This document shows positions 43,065-52,458 of a DNA stretch of 64,000 nucleotides, piece by piece; the stretch's first letter is position 1, and each line of letters begins with the position of its first letter. A program made the translations under genes and the position numbers. Under the pieces are notes generated by a model. That model ran no database searches, had not been told where the DNA came from, and worked only from the letters and a program-made list of their open reading frames with translations. The stretch lies in NCBI RefSeq assembly GCF_000758725.1, contig NZ_CP009428.1, positions 4,898,001 through 4,962,000 of the forward strand, given 5' to 3'. The DNA comes from Paenibacillus odorifer. Its GTDB lineage: Bacteria > Bacillota > Bacilli > Paenibacillales > Paenibacillaceae.

Positions 43065-44255
43065 TTATTTAATAGCCATAGTAGTTTTAGTCCTACTGCT
43101 CATTTTTTTAAATAGTAAGATGGCAAGAAGTAAAGCTATGCATACAGCGGCAAAACCCAGCCAATTCAAATATAGGACAGATGTACGACTGATAACTAAC
43201 CCGCCTAATCCAGATCCCAGTGCAAAGCCAAATTGGATGAACGAAGTATTTACACTAAGAGCAATGTCCGGATTTCTAGGCGCCAGAGTAACCAGATATA
43301 GTTGCTGGGCCGGGGAAATACTCCACGTTGCTAACATAAAAATCATTAATACCAAGATTAATACCAAGAGATTCACTCCGGCTAGAGCGAATAAAAGCAA
43401 AGTCGCCCCTTGTAACAGGAGCCCGAGACAAATGGTAAATTCCGATCCTTTTGCATCTGCCAATTGTCCGCCTAATCTGGATCCGACAAAGCTGCAAATG
43501 CCCGCCAAGAACAGAACACCGCTGATTTCGGTCATGGAAAGAGAGGAGGTTGCTTGCAAGAAAGGCGTAATATAAGTAAACAGTGTAGAATAGCCGCTGA
43601 CATAAAATAACGTAATAACCAAGGCCATCAGAATAGTTGGATTTTTTAAAATAGAGAGCTGCATTCTGAGAGTAACCTTTTCCTCTTCTTTGATTGCCGG
43701 AACCTTTTTATAGATGATAAGTAATGGAAGAATACTTAATAATCCTATTAAAACAAATAGCACTCTCCATCCAAACATCTCACTAAAAAATGTGCCCACA
43801 GGAACACCAAGCACTAGCGAACTGCTAAGCCCCATCAAAATGATGCCGATGGCATTGCCCCTTTTTTCTTTTTCAACAAGACGTGTCGCTATTGCCATGG
43901 CCACAACGGTAGCAATTCCTCCGCTAGCCCCTTGGATAATACGTAACCATAGTACTGTTTCATAAGCAAGATCTACAAACATAAGTCCGTTGCTGGCAAT
44001 AAACACACCTAAGGTGGTCATTAGTAGTTTTTTGCGATCTGCATTGATCGTTAATGCAATCAAAACCGGAGCGACAATGGCTGCGGAGAGGGCAAACACA
44101 GTCACCAATAATCCAACTTCTGAAGTAGATACTCCCAAGTCCACAGCGATCATCTCAATAACTCCCGTAATAATATATTCAATGGTTCCAATCAGAAAAA
44201 CAGCCAGTGCCAGAACATAAATGATCCGTTTATTTTTCAATTTCCCCCACTCCAC
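43065..44255 (-). CDS. MFS transporter (DHA1 type)
   Basis: 396 residues, 12 hydrophobic segments. N-terminal FLIGTIEYIITGVIEMIAVDL, motif A loop NADRKKLLMTTLG, and motif C-like GLSSSLVLGVPVGTFFSEMFGWR, as in AraJ/YdhP-type drug or sugar efflux proteins. GTG at 44255 is adjacent to its site; a TTG at 44240 with GGAGTGGGGG upstream may be the true start. Nine bases downstream of a MerR-type regulator gene on the same strand, so an inducible efflux operon is likely. Confidence 0.9.
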   Translation of the reverse strand: MEWGKLKNKRIIYVLALAVFLIGTIEYIITGVIEMIAVDLGVSTSEVGLLVTVFALSAAIVAPVLIALTINADRKKLLMTTLGVFIASNGLMFVDLAYETVLWLRIIQGASGGIATVVAMAIATRLVEKEKRGNAIGIILMGLSSSLVLGVPVGTFFSEMFGWRVLFVLIGLLSILPLLIIYKKVPAIKEEEKVTLRMQLSILKNPTILMALVITLFYVSGYSTLFTYITPFLQATSSLSMTEISGVLFLAGICSFVGSRLGGQLADAKGSEFTICLGLLLQGATLLLFALAGVNLLVLILVLMIFMLATWSISPAQQLYLVTLAPRNPDIALSVNTSFIQFGFALGSGLGGLVISRTSVLYLNWLGFAAVCIALLLAILLFKKMSSRTKTTMAIK

Positions 44256-44264
44256 CTTCTTCAG

Positions 44265-45083
44265 TTATCTATTTATAATGGGAATTTGTATTTCTATGAA
44301 TTGTGCATCTCGTTCTGGAGATAACGGTAAATATAACTCCCTGCCCGGTTCGTTCTCCTTGATCTGATAGTTGTTTTTCTCAATCCATTTAGCTAAATGA
44401 ACACAGGCCGCACAATCAAAATTAGTATTTGAATGAAAAGCCATTGTGGCCATCATCGGTTCAGGAGGAAGAGTCCGTAGCTGAAACGGTTCTGGGAATG
44501 ATCGCAGCTCACAGGTTAAAAAATACCCGACTTCAAACTCAAACTCATCCTCTTTTCCTTCGACTTCTTTCCACAAAACAACCTGAGGACCTTGAATTAA
44601 TTGACGATTTTCCGTCGTTATAAACTGATCAAATTGACGAAGCAAATCCGGAATGTCCTCTTCTTTCCCGCATGCTTTCTGATAAAGAAACAATTGAGCA
44701 GCCTCTGCCTTGACTCTGATTTCTTGACCCGTTTCGAATTGCCCCTCTTTTTCTATAAGCTGCATACGCTCCTCAATCCTGACGAGTTTAGCTTGTTCCG
44801 TATCGATGATATGCTGGATTTCGCTTCTTTTCAGCTTAAACATGCCTTGAATATTTTCTAATGAAATATTTTCCTGAAGCAGCTGTTTAATTTGGGGCAA
44901 TGTAAAACCCAATTCCTTATAGATTAAAATTCGGTTGAGCTCTAGAAGCTGATCTGCGGAATAGTAACGGTAGCACGTATCCTGATCCACTTTTTTCGGC
45001 CTAAGTATGCCAATCTGGTCGTAATAACGCAGTGTTTTTAAGGACACCTTGCTTAGCCTAGAAAATGCACTGATTTTGAACAA
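44265..45083 (-). CDS. MerR family regulator with GyrI-like effector domain
   Basis: 272 residues. N-terminal MerR winged helix (ISAFSRLSKVSLKTLRYYDQIGIL, then YRYYSADQLLELNRI), a coiled-coil dimerisation helix (about 75-115), and a C-terminal GyrI-like multidrug-binding domain (about 120-270). BmrR-like architecture: binds a drug and activates the co-transcribed MFS pump. TTG start with GGAGAT seven bases upstream. Confidence 0.9.
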   Translation of the reverse strand: MFKISAFSRLSKVSLKTLRYYDQIGILRPKKVDQDTCYRYYSADQLLELNRILIYKELGFTLPQIKQLLQENISLENIQGMFKLKRSEIQHIIDTEQAKLVRIEERMQLIEKEGQFETGQEIRVKAEAAQLFLYQKACGKEEDIPDLLRQFDQFITTENRQLIQGPQVVLWKEVEGKEDEFEFEVGYFLTCELRSFPEPFQLRTLPPEPMMATMAFHSNTNFDCAACVHLAKWIEKNNYQIKENEPGRELYLPLSPERDAQFIEIQIPIINR

Positions 45084-45177
45084 AATATCATCTCCAATCT
45101 ATAACATAATGTGAGTATACAGCTTCCCGTGCAGGGGAAAGTCAAGGATGCCTTTATTTATTTAAGAAATTACTCTT

Positions 45178-45226
45178 AGATGAACAAAAGCAGCTGATCG
45201 TGTTGATCGGCTGCCTTCTTGTTTAT
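45178..45226. repeat. A-H-A'-A structured repeat, copy 11 (stem part)
   Basis: TTAGATGAACAAAAGCAGCTGATC and GATCGGCTGCCTTCTTGTTTAT, a stem of the GGCAGCC class without clear terminal cores. Confidence 0.45.
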
Positions 45227-45304
45227 ATTATGCTTCTTTCCAATGTTTAATTGGTGCGTAATAAGCCAATAAACGTTTTCACCTTTGCCCATCCTTAAAT
45301 TATC

Positions 45305-45643
45305 GCACGGAGTAGCTAGGTTGGGCTATAGGTAGCTAATTCCGCGCACGGTGTAGATAGCTTGAGCTATAGACGGCTAGTTTAAGCACTGGGTAGCACG
45401 TTTAGGAGCAAATTTGGCAGGCGGCGTTCTTTTCACCAACTGTTCGGACTCAGTTGCTCTTATTTCCATAATTCAGCTCGTTTTGCCACACTATCGGACT
45501 CAGTTGCAGCTATTCGCTCAAATGTACTTCTTTTCTGCGCAAATCAAGGGCAATAAGAGCTATACAGTCCGAAACCTTCGCAATATGAACTCATATGCTG
45601 GAATAGCTGCAATACGGTCCGATACGATCAAGATCGCGCAAAG
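45305..45643. repeat. Tandem duplication, first copy
   Basis: About 339 bp repeated at 45700-46038 with a period of exactly 395 bp and only a handful of differences. Internally, TCGGACTCAGTTGCTCTTATT and TCGGACTCAGTTGCAGCTATT have inverted counterparts (AATAAGAGCTATACAGTCCGA, GAATAGCTGCAATACGGTCCGA). Open frames of 83-84 codons inside are judged accidental. Confidence 0.85.
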
Positions 45644-45699
45644 GGCAGCTAGTTTCGAGACATAGGCGGTTAGTTTGAGCAACCGGTAACAAATTCTGC

Positions 45700-46038
45700 G
45701 CACGGTGCAGCTAGGTTGGGCTATAGGTAGCTAATTCCGCGCACGGTGTAGATAGCTTGAGCTATAGACGGCTAGTTTAAGCACTGGGTAGCACGTTTAG
45801 GAGCAAATTTGGCAGGCGGCGTTCTTTTCACCAACTGTTCAGACTCAGTTGCTCTTATTTCCATAATCCAGCTCGTTTTGCCACACTATCGGACTCAGTT
45901 GCAGCTATTCGCTCAAATGAACTTCTTTTCTGCGCAAATCAAGGGCAATAAGAGCTATACAGTCCGAAACCTTCGCAATATGAACCCATATGCTGGAATA
46001 GCTGCAATACGGTCCGATACGATCAAGATCGAGCAAAA
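45700..46038. repeat. Tandem duplication, second copy
   Basis: Direct repeat of 45305-45643. Similarity ends at the start of repeat copy 12. Together with the spacer it fills the 1.0-kb gap between the MerR and phosphotransferase genes; I see no gene in this gap. Confidence 0.85.
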
Positions 46039-46099
46039 AGCAGCCGACCACGCAGCTGCCTGATCGTGATTCTTGAGCCATCGTTTCCCGTTAATTAAA
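46036..46099. repeat. A-H-A'-A structured repeat, copy 12 (partial)
   Basis: AAAAAGCAGCCG and CAGCTGCCTGATCGTGA stem, then TTGAGCCATCG, TTTC, CCGTTAATTAAAC. The left direct repeat is replaced by the tandem duplication. Confidence 0.55.
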
Positions 46100-46103
46100 C
46101 AAA

Positions 46104-47081
46104 CTACTCCCAGTAAGGAGTCCCACTGAAGAGAAATTCTTCTTTATTTACATATAACTTAAATTCCCGACTTGCTAATTTACTAATATGACTGGGCAAC
46201 CACTCATTAGAATCAGGCAACCCAAGCCAAAAATTCATTGTTTCGAGTTGGGCCGCCACAAAGAAGCCTTCTAACTGTTGAACATAGTTATGAGGCAGGT
46301 CGAATTGTTTTGCGTATGATTCTAGCAACTGGCTTCTGAAAACTGGATGGATATAAGAAAGTGTCCAACCTAAATCGAATAAATAATATCCGAACCCGCA
46401 AGCTCCAAAATCAATGGCTCTAGCTTCTTGTTTATGAAACACATAATTACTTGGAATCAAGTCTGCGTGAATTACCCCCCAGTTGCTAGGTGTTCTTTCT
46501 ATATCGTTCATCATTAAAATTGCACGCTCTCCTGCCAATTGCAGAATTGCCACATCATTTTTATTGAGCTCACCACCGTCAGCAAGCTGTTTGAGCTTTT
46601 CTAATGATTGTGAAATTCTAGTATTATCAAAGGATGGTCTAGTAAATGATTGCGGAACCTTCCAAATAGATGATTGTTTATGAAGCTTTCCGATCAATTT
46701 GCCTACGTACTCGGCATCATTGACTGTTGGAACAAATTGTTTTTGCTCACCCTCTACCCATTTTACCAATGTACAGTTCATGTCAGCTATCTTAGTAACA
46801 TATTCACCAATGTTATTTTTTATAGGTGACGGTAACACCAAATCAGTATCATTTATTAATGATTCCAGCCAAATCATTTCTGAATGAATGACTTTTTCCT
46901 CAGACCAAATCCTTTCCATCGAATCATTTTTTGATAGATGTATCCGCAAACTATAGCAGTTACTTTCTTCATCTGTCACTTTATAGATAGTGTTTGCATT
47001 TTGACCAATATGATCTATTGATTGATAAGTAATTGAATAACAAGTTAATGCTTCTATTGCAACATCATGAGTATTTAACAT
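46104..47081 (-). CDS. Aminoglycoside phosphotransferase/homoserine-kinase-like protein
   Basis: 325 residues of the APH superfamily (protein-kinase-like fold). Catalytic loop WGVIHADLIPSNYVF (HxD...N) and metal loop RAIDFGACGFGYYLFDLGW are intact; TYKV-like strand and SLRIH at the N-terminus supply the ATP Lys region less clearly. Phosphorylates a small molecule, possibly an antibiotic or amino alcohol. The ATG at 47081 has GAGG five bases upstream; the frame is open 13 codons further. Confidence 0.87.
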   Translation of the reverse strand: MLNTHDVAIEALTCYSITYQSIDHIGQNANTIYKVTDEESNCYSLRIHLSKNDSMERIWSEEKVIHSEMIWLESLINDTDLVLPSPIKNNIGEYVTKIADMNCTLVKWVEGEQKQFVPTVNDAEYVGKLIGKLHKQSSIWKVPQSFTRPSFDNTRISQSLEKLKQLADGGELNKNDVAILQLAGERAILMMNDIERTPSNWGVIHADLIPSNYVFHKQEARAIDFGACGFGYYLFDLGWTLSYIHPVFRSQLLESYAKQFDLPHNYVQQLEGFFVAAQLETMNFWLGLPDSNEWLPSHISKLASREFKLYVNKEEFLFSGTPYWE

Positions 47082-47198
47082 GTTTTCCTCACTCCCCCTG
47101 AAACAACCGAATAAGGACATCGTACCATGACTTTTTCTAATAGTTCGGGAGAGAACTCTTATATTTATATTTTATCCACCACTTAGTTTATTAAGGTA

Positions 47199-47292
47199 AC
47201 TTGCCCGTTAGTTGAATAAAGGCAGCCGATCACATTTACTGACGGGCTGCCTTTATCGTGTTTATTGAACTAGCGTATGATGTTAGCTTAAC
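47199..47292. repeat. A-H-A'-A structured repeat, copy 13
   Basis: ACTTGCCCGTTAGTTGAATAAA, stem GGCAGCCGATC/GACGGGCTGCC, TTTATCGTG, TTTATTGAACTAGCG, TATGA, TGTTAGCTTAACG. Confidence 0.75.
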
Positions 47293-47330
47293 GCCATTGC
47301 CTATGCATCACCAATCTCCGATATACGTGT

Positions 47331-48254
47331 CTACTTTACTTTATTTAATAAGTTTGTCACCATTCTGCTCAATGTCCCTTGATCGACGAAAGGAGCAAGG
47401 CTTGCCAGCAGATCTGGGCTAAGATGTTCAGCTTCGACTCCACTAATTAACTTCTCGAGATTTTCCCTGTCCAGAAAAGGTACGAGGCTAATGATCCGGT
47501 TCGCATCAATAGTGCCATCTGCAACCCGGTCTACCAAGCGGCTTAACGTTTCTCTGCTAATAAAGGGTGCCAACCCTTGAACGGAATTCCAGCTCAAGCT
47601 ACCCTCTTCTGCTTGTTGTACCAACCGATCTACATGTTCTTTTTCAAGAAATGGGGCAATTCCAACAAGATTGTGCACTTCTAAGGAACCGTCAATTGAT
47701 TTATCTACCAGTCGGCTTAATGTGTCGCTGCTGACGAACGGAGCGAGTCCAGTAATGGTATTCCACACAATTTCGCCCTCTTCTGCCTGACGAACCAGTT
47801 CATCCAATGTATCTGTTCCAAGGAACGGAGCCAGCCGCATGATCACGTCTAACTTAAGGACGCTGCTGTCTAATCGTTCTGTAACCTTATGCAGAGCACT
47901 CGCTTTTACAAACGGCGCTACTTCTACAAGTTCTTCCACCTCCACCTCACCGGTATTGACCATCTCTGCAACTTGGTCCGGCCTGTTCTCTGCGATCTCC
48001 TCAACGATCGTTCCTAGGTGCGGGTGCTCCCGATTTTCTGCGTTGTCTCCTGCATTTAAAATGTCGTCTACCGTTTTGCCGAATAACCTCGCAAACTGCG
48101 GAAGCGTTCCGATATCCGGTAGCGAGTCGCCCCGTTCCCATTTCGATACCGCTTGATGACTTACATTCAGTTGGTCGGCAAGTTCTAATTGGGTCAAATC
48201 CTGGTCTTTGCGAAGCTTTGAAATATAAGCTCCAATTTTACGCAAGTCGAGCAT
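47331..48254 (-). CDS. XRE-family regulator with a repeat domain
   Basis: 307 residues. N-terminal helix-turn-helix (about 3-60: IGAYISKLRKDQDLTQLELADQLNVSHQAVSKWERG). From about residue 95 to the end there are seven or so repeats of 28-29 residues, each with a LAPF or IAPF motif followed by LxxLV and a Glu/Gly turn, a HEAT-like helical solenoid that probably binds a partner. GGAGG precedes the ATG at 48254. A 14-bp palindrome 27 bases upstream may be its own operator. Confidence 0.85.
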   Translation of the reverse strand: MLDLRKIGAYISKLRKDQDLTQLELADQLNVSHQAVSKWERGDSLPDIGTLPQFARLFGKTVDDILNAGDNAENREHPHLGTIVEEIAENRPDQVAEMVNTGEVEVEELVEVAPFVKASALHKVTERLDSSVLKLDVIMRLAPFLGTDTLDELVRQAEEGEIVWNTITGLAPFVSSDTLSRLVDKSIDGSLEVHNLVGIAPFLEKEHVDRLVQQAEEGSLSWNSVQGLAPFISRETLSRLVDRVADGTIDANRIISLVPFLDRENLEKLISGVEAEHLSPDLLASLAPFVDQGTLSRMVTNLLNKVK

Positions 48255-48280
48255 TGTATACCTCCAATAAAACAAAATGT

Positions 48281-48294
48281 ACAGTGCGCACTGT
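48281..48294. promoter_or_regulatory. 14-bp palindrome upstream of the XRE-type gene
   Basis: ACAGTGCGCACTGT, perfectly symmetric, 27 bases before the start codon of the helix-turn-helix gene. Candidate autoregulatory operator. Confidence 0.45.
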
Positions 48295-48435
48295 CGAAAA
48301 CAGCATAGCATTTCCTCAAACGCAATCCTATCAAGCGGTGGTTGAATTTTCACAGGCGCTTTATTCAACTGCCGGTAGAATTGTCCACTTTTGTCACTTT
48401 CATTTATAGGTTTTTTTCTACAAATCATTTCCATT

Positions 48436-48456
48436 ATCCTACCCGCTAGTTGAATT
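48436..48456. repeat. A-H-A'-A structured repeat, copy 14 (left end fragment)
   Basis: ATCCTACCCGCTAGTTGAATTA, the left end only. The rest of the 318-base gap between the XRE and CPBP genes shows no gene. Confidence 0.4.
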
Positions 48457-48572
48457 ATACCCAGGCCTTTGGTCAGTACCGAAGTCTTAAATACGTTGCT
48501 CTCTCGTCCAATTAATGCAGAAACCCTGAGGCTCATCAGCGCTCATCGTTTATACATAATATAATCATCACT

Positions 48573-49274
48573 CTAACTCATCGCTGTTAACAACACGGCA
48601 ATCGTATTAAACACACCGTGAACGATCATACCAGGCACGACCGATCCCGTACGTTCATAGGTCCATGCAAGGACAACTCCACTAATAAAATTCACGGGCA
48701 TGGCATTCATAGTGGGAAAATGTGCAAGCGTAAAGATTAGCGAACTAATCACAATCGCCCAGCTCATACTAACACGAGTCCGTAACCAACGATATATAAA
48801 TCCACGGTAAAATATCTCCTCATAAAATGGTGATACGATCCCTGCCGACACAATACCAATAATCATAGTAAATAGAGTGACATTTTGCTTCAGACTCTCT
48901 GTTTTGCTATTGTCCACCGTATTCCCAAGAAAACTCGTGAGATAGAGAGTCGCCATACTCAATACGATAAGAATAAGTGTCCACAGCGCAATTCTCCACC
49001 AATCTTTCGCAGAAAATCTCTTTACTCCTACCTCAGTCCAAGGCATTTTCTTCGGTCGTAAAGCAATAAAATATAACCCTAACAAAAGTACAATTGCTAT
49101 GGTAAGCCCTGTAAGAGTTCCTGAATAAAGAGTATTCCCCAGCCATTGCTCATACATTGACTGTACCGCATATTTGATAACGAATATAACAAATACAAAC
49201 TCAAGCGCAAGTAAAGCAATAAACTCACGCCATGTCCACTGATCCATCTTCTTCCACATTTCTGTGCTGGTCAT
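48573..49274 (-). CDS. CPBP family intramembrane metalloprotease
   Basis: 233 residues with six to seven hydrophobic helices. Motifs of the CAAX/Abi protease family: EEIFYRGFIYRWLR (EExxxR), FTLAHFPTMNA (His) and VVPGMIVHGVFNTIAV (HxxxN). Glutamate intramembrane protease expected to act on membrane-associated substrates; several relatives are bacteriocin-immunity proteins. GAGGG before the ATG. Divergent from a MerR gene across a 91-base region with a symmetric operator. Confidence 0.9.
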   Translation of the reverse strand: MTSTEMWKKMDQWTWREFIALLALEFVFVIFVIKYAVQSMYEQWLGNTLYSGTLTGLTIAIVLLLGLYFIALRPKKMPWTEVGVKRFSAKDWWRIALWTLILIVLSMATLYLTSFLGNTVDNSKTESLKQNVTLFTMIIGIVSAGIVSPFYEEIFYRGFIYRWLRTRVSMSWAIVISSLIFTLAHFPTMNAMPVNFISGVVLAWTYERTGSVVPGMIVHGVFNTIAVLLTAMS

Positions 49275-49315
49275 CCTTAATCCCTCAATCCTCTGTGATA
49301 TAATTTAATGATAAT

Positions 49316-49334
49316 AGGTGACGTTCCGTCACCT
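49316..49334. promoter_or_regulatory. Symmetric operator between CPBP and MerR genes
   Basis: AGGTGACG-TTC-CGTCACCT, eight-base perfect arms. Position and symmetry fit a MerR-type operator controlling both divergent genes. Confidence 0.55.
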
Positions 49335-49365
49335 GCAAGCATTATTTTTGGGAGGAAAAAGAACC

Positions 49366-50109
49366 ATGAATAGATGGACAACAGGACAAATATCCAAACA
49401 GCGGAACATTTCGGTTCGAACCCTACGTTATTACGATCAGATCGGTCTACTTACACCGAGTTATAAGGAAGATAACGGCCGCCGTTATTATTCAGAAGAA
49501 GATTTATTCACTCTCGAAAAGATAACGTTGCTTAAATCACTATCACTACCGCTTGAAGACATTCAAAATGTAATGGACAAGCTATCCTTTCGTCATATTC
49601 TAATCGCACATCATAATCATCTTCAGGAGCAGCTTGCTTCTCTTCAGGGCAGTATTGCAAATACTACTTCTTTGATCAACATGATTGATCTAGAAGGTAC
49701 ACTCTCCTGGGATCGGGTTTCTCATCTGGTCCAGAACGTACAACCCATTTCTAAACAATGGATCGATTACTTCAACGATGACGAAAGTACCTTTCTACAA
49801 AATGCACTACCCAATCTCAGCAGTAATGACCAGACCACTCAGCAATATGCCTCTTTGCTGCGCCGGATTGAGTGGTGCATACAACAATCTGTTCCACCTG
49901 AATCTGATGAAGGTTATTCCATTGCCTGTGAGTTAATAAAGCTATCACACGAAACCTTTAATGGAGACGAGGAATTGATGGAGAAGTTTTGGGAAGTGAG
50001 GAAGCTCCCTACATCAGAGTCAGGACTATATCCCGTTTCCGACGAAGCGCTGAACTTTGTGGAGCTTAGCATTGCTCACGCTCTAGAAAAAGAGACGGAA
50101 CAGAAATAG
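49366..50109 (+). CDS. MerR family transcriptional regulator
   Basis: 247 residues. N-terminal MerR helix-turn-helix (WTTGQISKQRNISVRTLRYYDQIGLL, then RRYYSEEDLFTLEKI), coiled coil to about residue 125, and a TipAS-like helical C-terminal domain. The ATG at 49366 has GGGAGG ten bases upstream; the frame opens 16 codons earlier through the operator region. Likely controls itself and the divergent CPBP protease. Confidence 0.88.
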   Translation: MNRWTTGQISKQRNISVRTLRYYDQIGLLTPSYKEDNGRRYYSEEDLFTLEKITLLKSLSLPLEDIQNVMDKLSFRHILIAHHNHLQEQLASLQGSIANTTSLINMIDLEGTLSWDRVSHLVQNVQPISKQWIDYFNDDESTFLQNALPNLSSNDQTTQQYASLLRRIEWCIQQSVPPESDEGYSIACELIKLSHETFNGDEELMEKFWEVRKLPTSESGLYPVSDEALNFVELSIAHALEKETEQK

Positions 50110-50158
50110 GAGATTTCATCATATTGATAGATTTCTTTATACACCAGGTTGCGGTTTA

Positions 50159-51330
50159 TCATAACTCGCTGGAGAACTTTTTTTTATTTCCTATAGCCAT
50201 TTGAACGATAATCTGAAGCACGATGATTACAGCCAATCCATAAAATGCTTGAACGAAGCTGCCTGTTGCATCGTGCAGCCAGCCAATGACTAGCGGCCCA
50301 AGCGCTCCGAGAATGTAGCCACCAGATTGGGTCATTGCGGACCAGCTACTGGCTTCTTGAGCACTGCTTGTTTCATCAATGGGCAACATCAGTGCAATCG
50401 GGAACAGCCCACCCGCTCCAATACCGAGCGGAATCGCCGCGAGCCAGGGGCTAACGGTTAGGTTCAGCATCAGGACACCCATCAACTCCAATAATGCACA
50501 CCCGACAAGCCAGAATACACGTCTTTGGTAACGATGTACAAGCATGGGAATGAACAACGTAGAGGGCAGTGATATCAATGTAAATAAAGTTTGGATTTTG
50601 CCGGCCGTCTCTTGACTATACCCCTGGCTTTGGATTGCTGGTGCAAGCCAAGCGGTCAATGAATAGAAGATCGCTGCCATCAGCCCGAAGAATAATGTCA
50701 GCACCCAGGCACGTTTGTTGTTCACCGGAAGTGGTGCATTAAGTACACTGGAGATTTTACCGGATTGTCGATCTGCGTGCGCAGACCAGGCTAATCTCAA
50801 CCATATCGGCAATGCAATGGCTGCGAGTAATGCCCATACAGCCAACGAGCCTCTCCACGAACCACCCAGCGTATGCTGTAGCGGAACCGATAGTCCCACA
50901 CTAATGCTGGCCCCCATCACCATCGCTGTAGAGTAAATACCCACCATGGATGCCACTCGGTCAGGGAAGTACTGCTTAATGAAGCTGGACAACAGCGGCC
51001 CTGCCAATGCAATCCCTACACCGGACAGAAAAGAAGTGAACATCATCAAAGGAGTTGTACCAACAAACCATCGTAATCCCGTACCTAACCCAATGAGGAT
51101 TAAAGCCAGAACAATTGCACCCTCATTTCCCCACCTTCTGCTTAATCGTACGGAAACGGAGCAAATATACCCATACATAATACCGGAAGTGTGGTTAACA
51201 GACTGGCGGTAATCCCGCTTATACCCAGATCATTCTGAATGGTGCTCATTAGAGGAGAAATGGATGTAATGGGTGGCCGTAAATTCAGTGAAGCCAGAAT
51301 AAGCGCCAAGACGATATAAAAAAGTTTCAT
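50159..51330 (-). pseudogene. CynX/NimT-type MFS transporter, frameshifted
   Basis: The first 60 codons (from ATG 51330) read MKLFYIVLALILASLNLRPP and reach LPVLCMGIFAPF, a typical CynX/NimT start, then hit a stop. The next frame continues at once with SVRLSRRWGNEGA and stays open for about 330 codons to 50159, giving the remaining membrane helices. One extra base in the T run at 51155-51157 would restore a 390-residue transporter of normal size. Either a real frameshift or a homopolymer error. Divergent LysR gene at 51499 is the usual partner. Confidence 0.8.
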
Positions 51331-51498
51331 TATGAATCACCTCATGGTAGTAGTATCGATGCATTCACCCATGATCCTATTTGTTAATAACAGATCTTTG
51401 GATGGTGCACGATTAAGTATAGAATCATTAGAATGATTGAACAATACTATAGTTTCTATTAAAATGATTACAAAAACCAATGATTAGAGGTCATTCAT

Positions 51499-52374
51499 AT
51501 GGAGATTCGTCAGATGGAAAACTTCATTGCTGTGTGTGAGGAGCTTCATTTTACACGAGCAGCTGAGAAGCTTGGCATATCTCAGCCTACGTTGAGTCAA
51601 CAAATACGCGCGCTCGAGGATGAACTCGGAGTTCCCTTATTTGACCGAGTCGGCAAAAAGATTGTGATGACTCAGGCCGGAAATCTCTTTCTGGAGCACT
51701 GTGTACAGATGATTCGGCATTTACAGAATACCCAGGATGCGTTAGCTGAATTACGCAATGATCAACGAGGGCGGTTGGTAATTGGTGTTCTCCCTTCCGA
51801 TCTGGACTATCGGCTCACCCCATTACTCGTGAATTTTCATACGCGATTCCCTAAGGTGCAGCTGAAGGTTATCTCTTCGATCTACGTCTTGAATCAAGTA
51901 CTGGATAATGAAGTAGACATCGGGATCGAGATCATTTCCGCTCCTGATGACCGGCTTGTACGCATTCCTTTGTGCAGTGAAGAATATGTACTTGTCGTTT
52001 CCGAGAAACATGATTGGGCTGAACGAAGCACAATTGGAATCCAGGAACTGCGTAATATCCAAACTGTAATGTTCCCCGAAGGATTTACAGGCAGAGAATT
52101 GGTTGATGGCTATTGCCGTAAATATGGCTTCAGCTTGAATACGATCATGGAGACCAGTTCGGCAACTTCCATTATTAGCTTGGTTAAAGCCAACGTCGGA
52201 GGAACATTGCTGCCTTATCCTCTGATCCAAGCGATGAATGAACCAACACTACACTGCATCCGAATTACAGACGATCCGCCATATCGTCACTTTGAGATCA
52301 TTCATCGTTCCGACCGTTTTCTGACAAAATCGGCCAAGGCATTTATTGAGAAAACTATCGAGTATTTCAATTAA
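51499..52374 (+). CDS. LysR family transcriptional regulator
   Basis: 291 residues. Winged helix (EIRQMENFIAVCEELHFTRAAEKL, then ISQPTLSQQIRALEDELGVPLF) and an effector-binding domain (about 88-290) of the CynR/CysB type. Divergent from the CynX/NimT-type transporter gene with a 168-base gap, and its likely regulator. AGAGG precedes the ATG. Confidence 0.92.
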   Translation: MEIRQMENFIAVCEELHFTRAAEKLGISQPTLSQQIRALEDELGVPLFDRVGKKIVMTQAGNLFLEHCVQMIRHLQNTQDALAELRNDQRGRLVIGVLPSDLDYRLTPLLVNFHTRFPKVQLKVISSIYVLNQVLDNEVDIGIEIISAPDDRLVRIPLCSEEYVLVVSEKHDWAERSTIGIQELRNIQTVMFPEGFTGRELVDGYCRKYGFSLNTIMETSSATSIISLVKANVGGTLLPYPLIQAMNEPTLHCIRITDDPPYRHFEIIHRSDRFLTKSAKAFIEKTIEYFN

Positions 52375-52458
52375 AGGTGAGTTGCGAAAGAGATCGCTTC
52401 TGCTGCCAGAAGTAGAGTATAGTAGGAATAGTTGAAAATATATTAGGAGGCTACAGCC

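Noticed and set aside
45414..46063. Two similar 83-84-codon plus-strand frames in the tandem duplication
   Set aside because: They are alike only because the DNA is duplicated. There is no ribosome binding site, the composition is non-coding-like, and internal inverted motifs explain the sequence.
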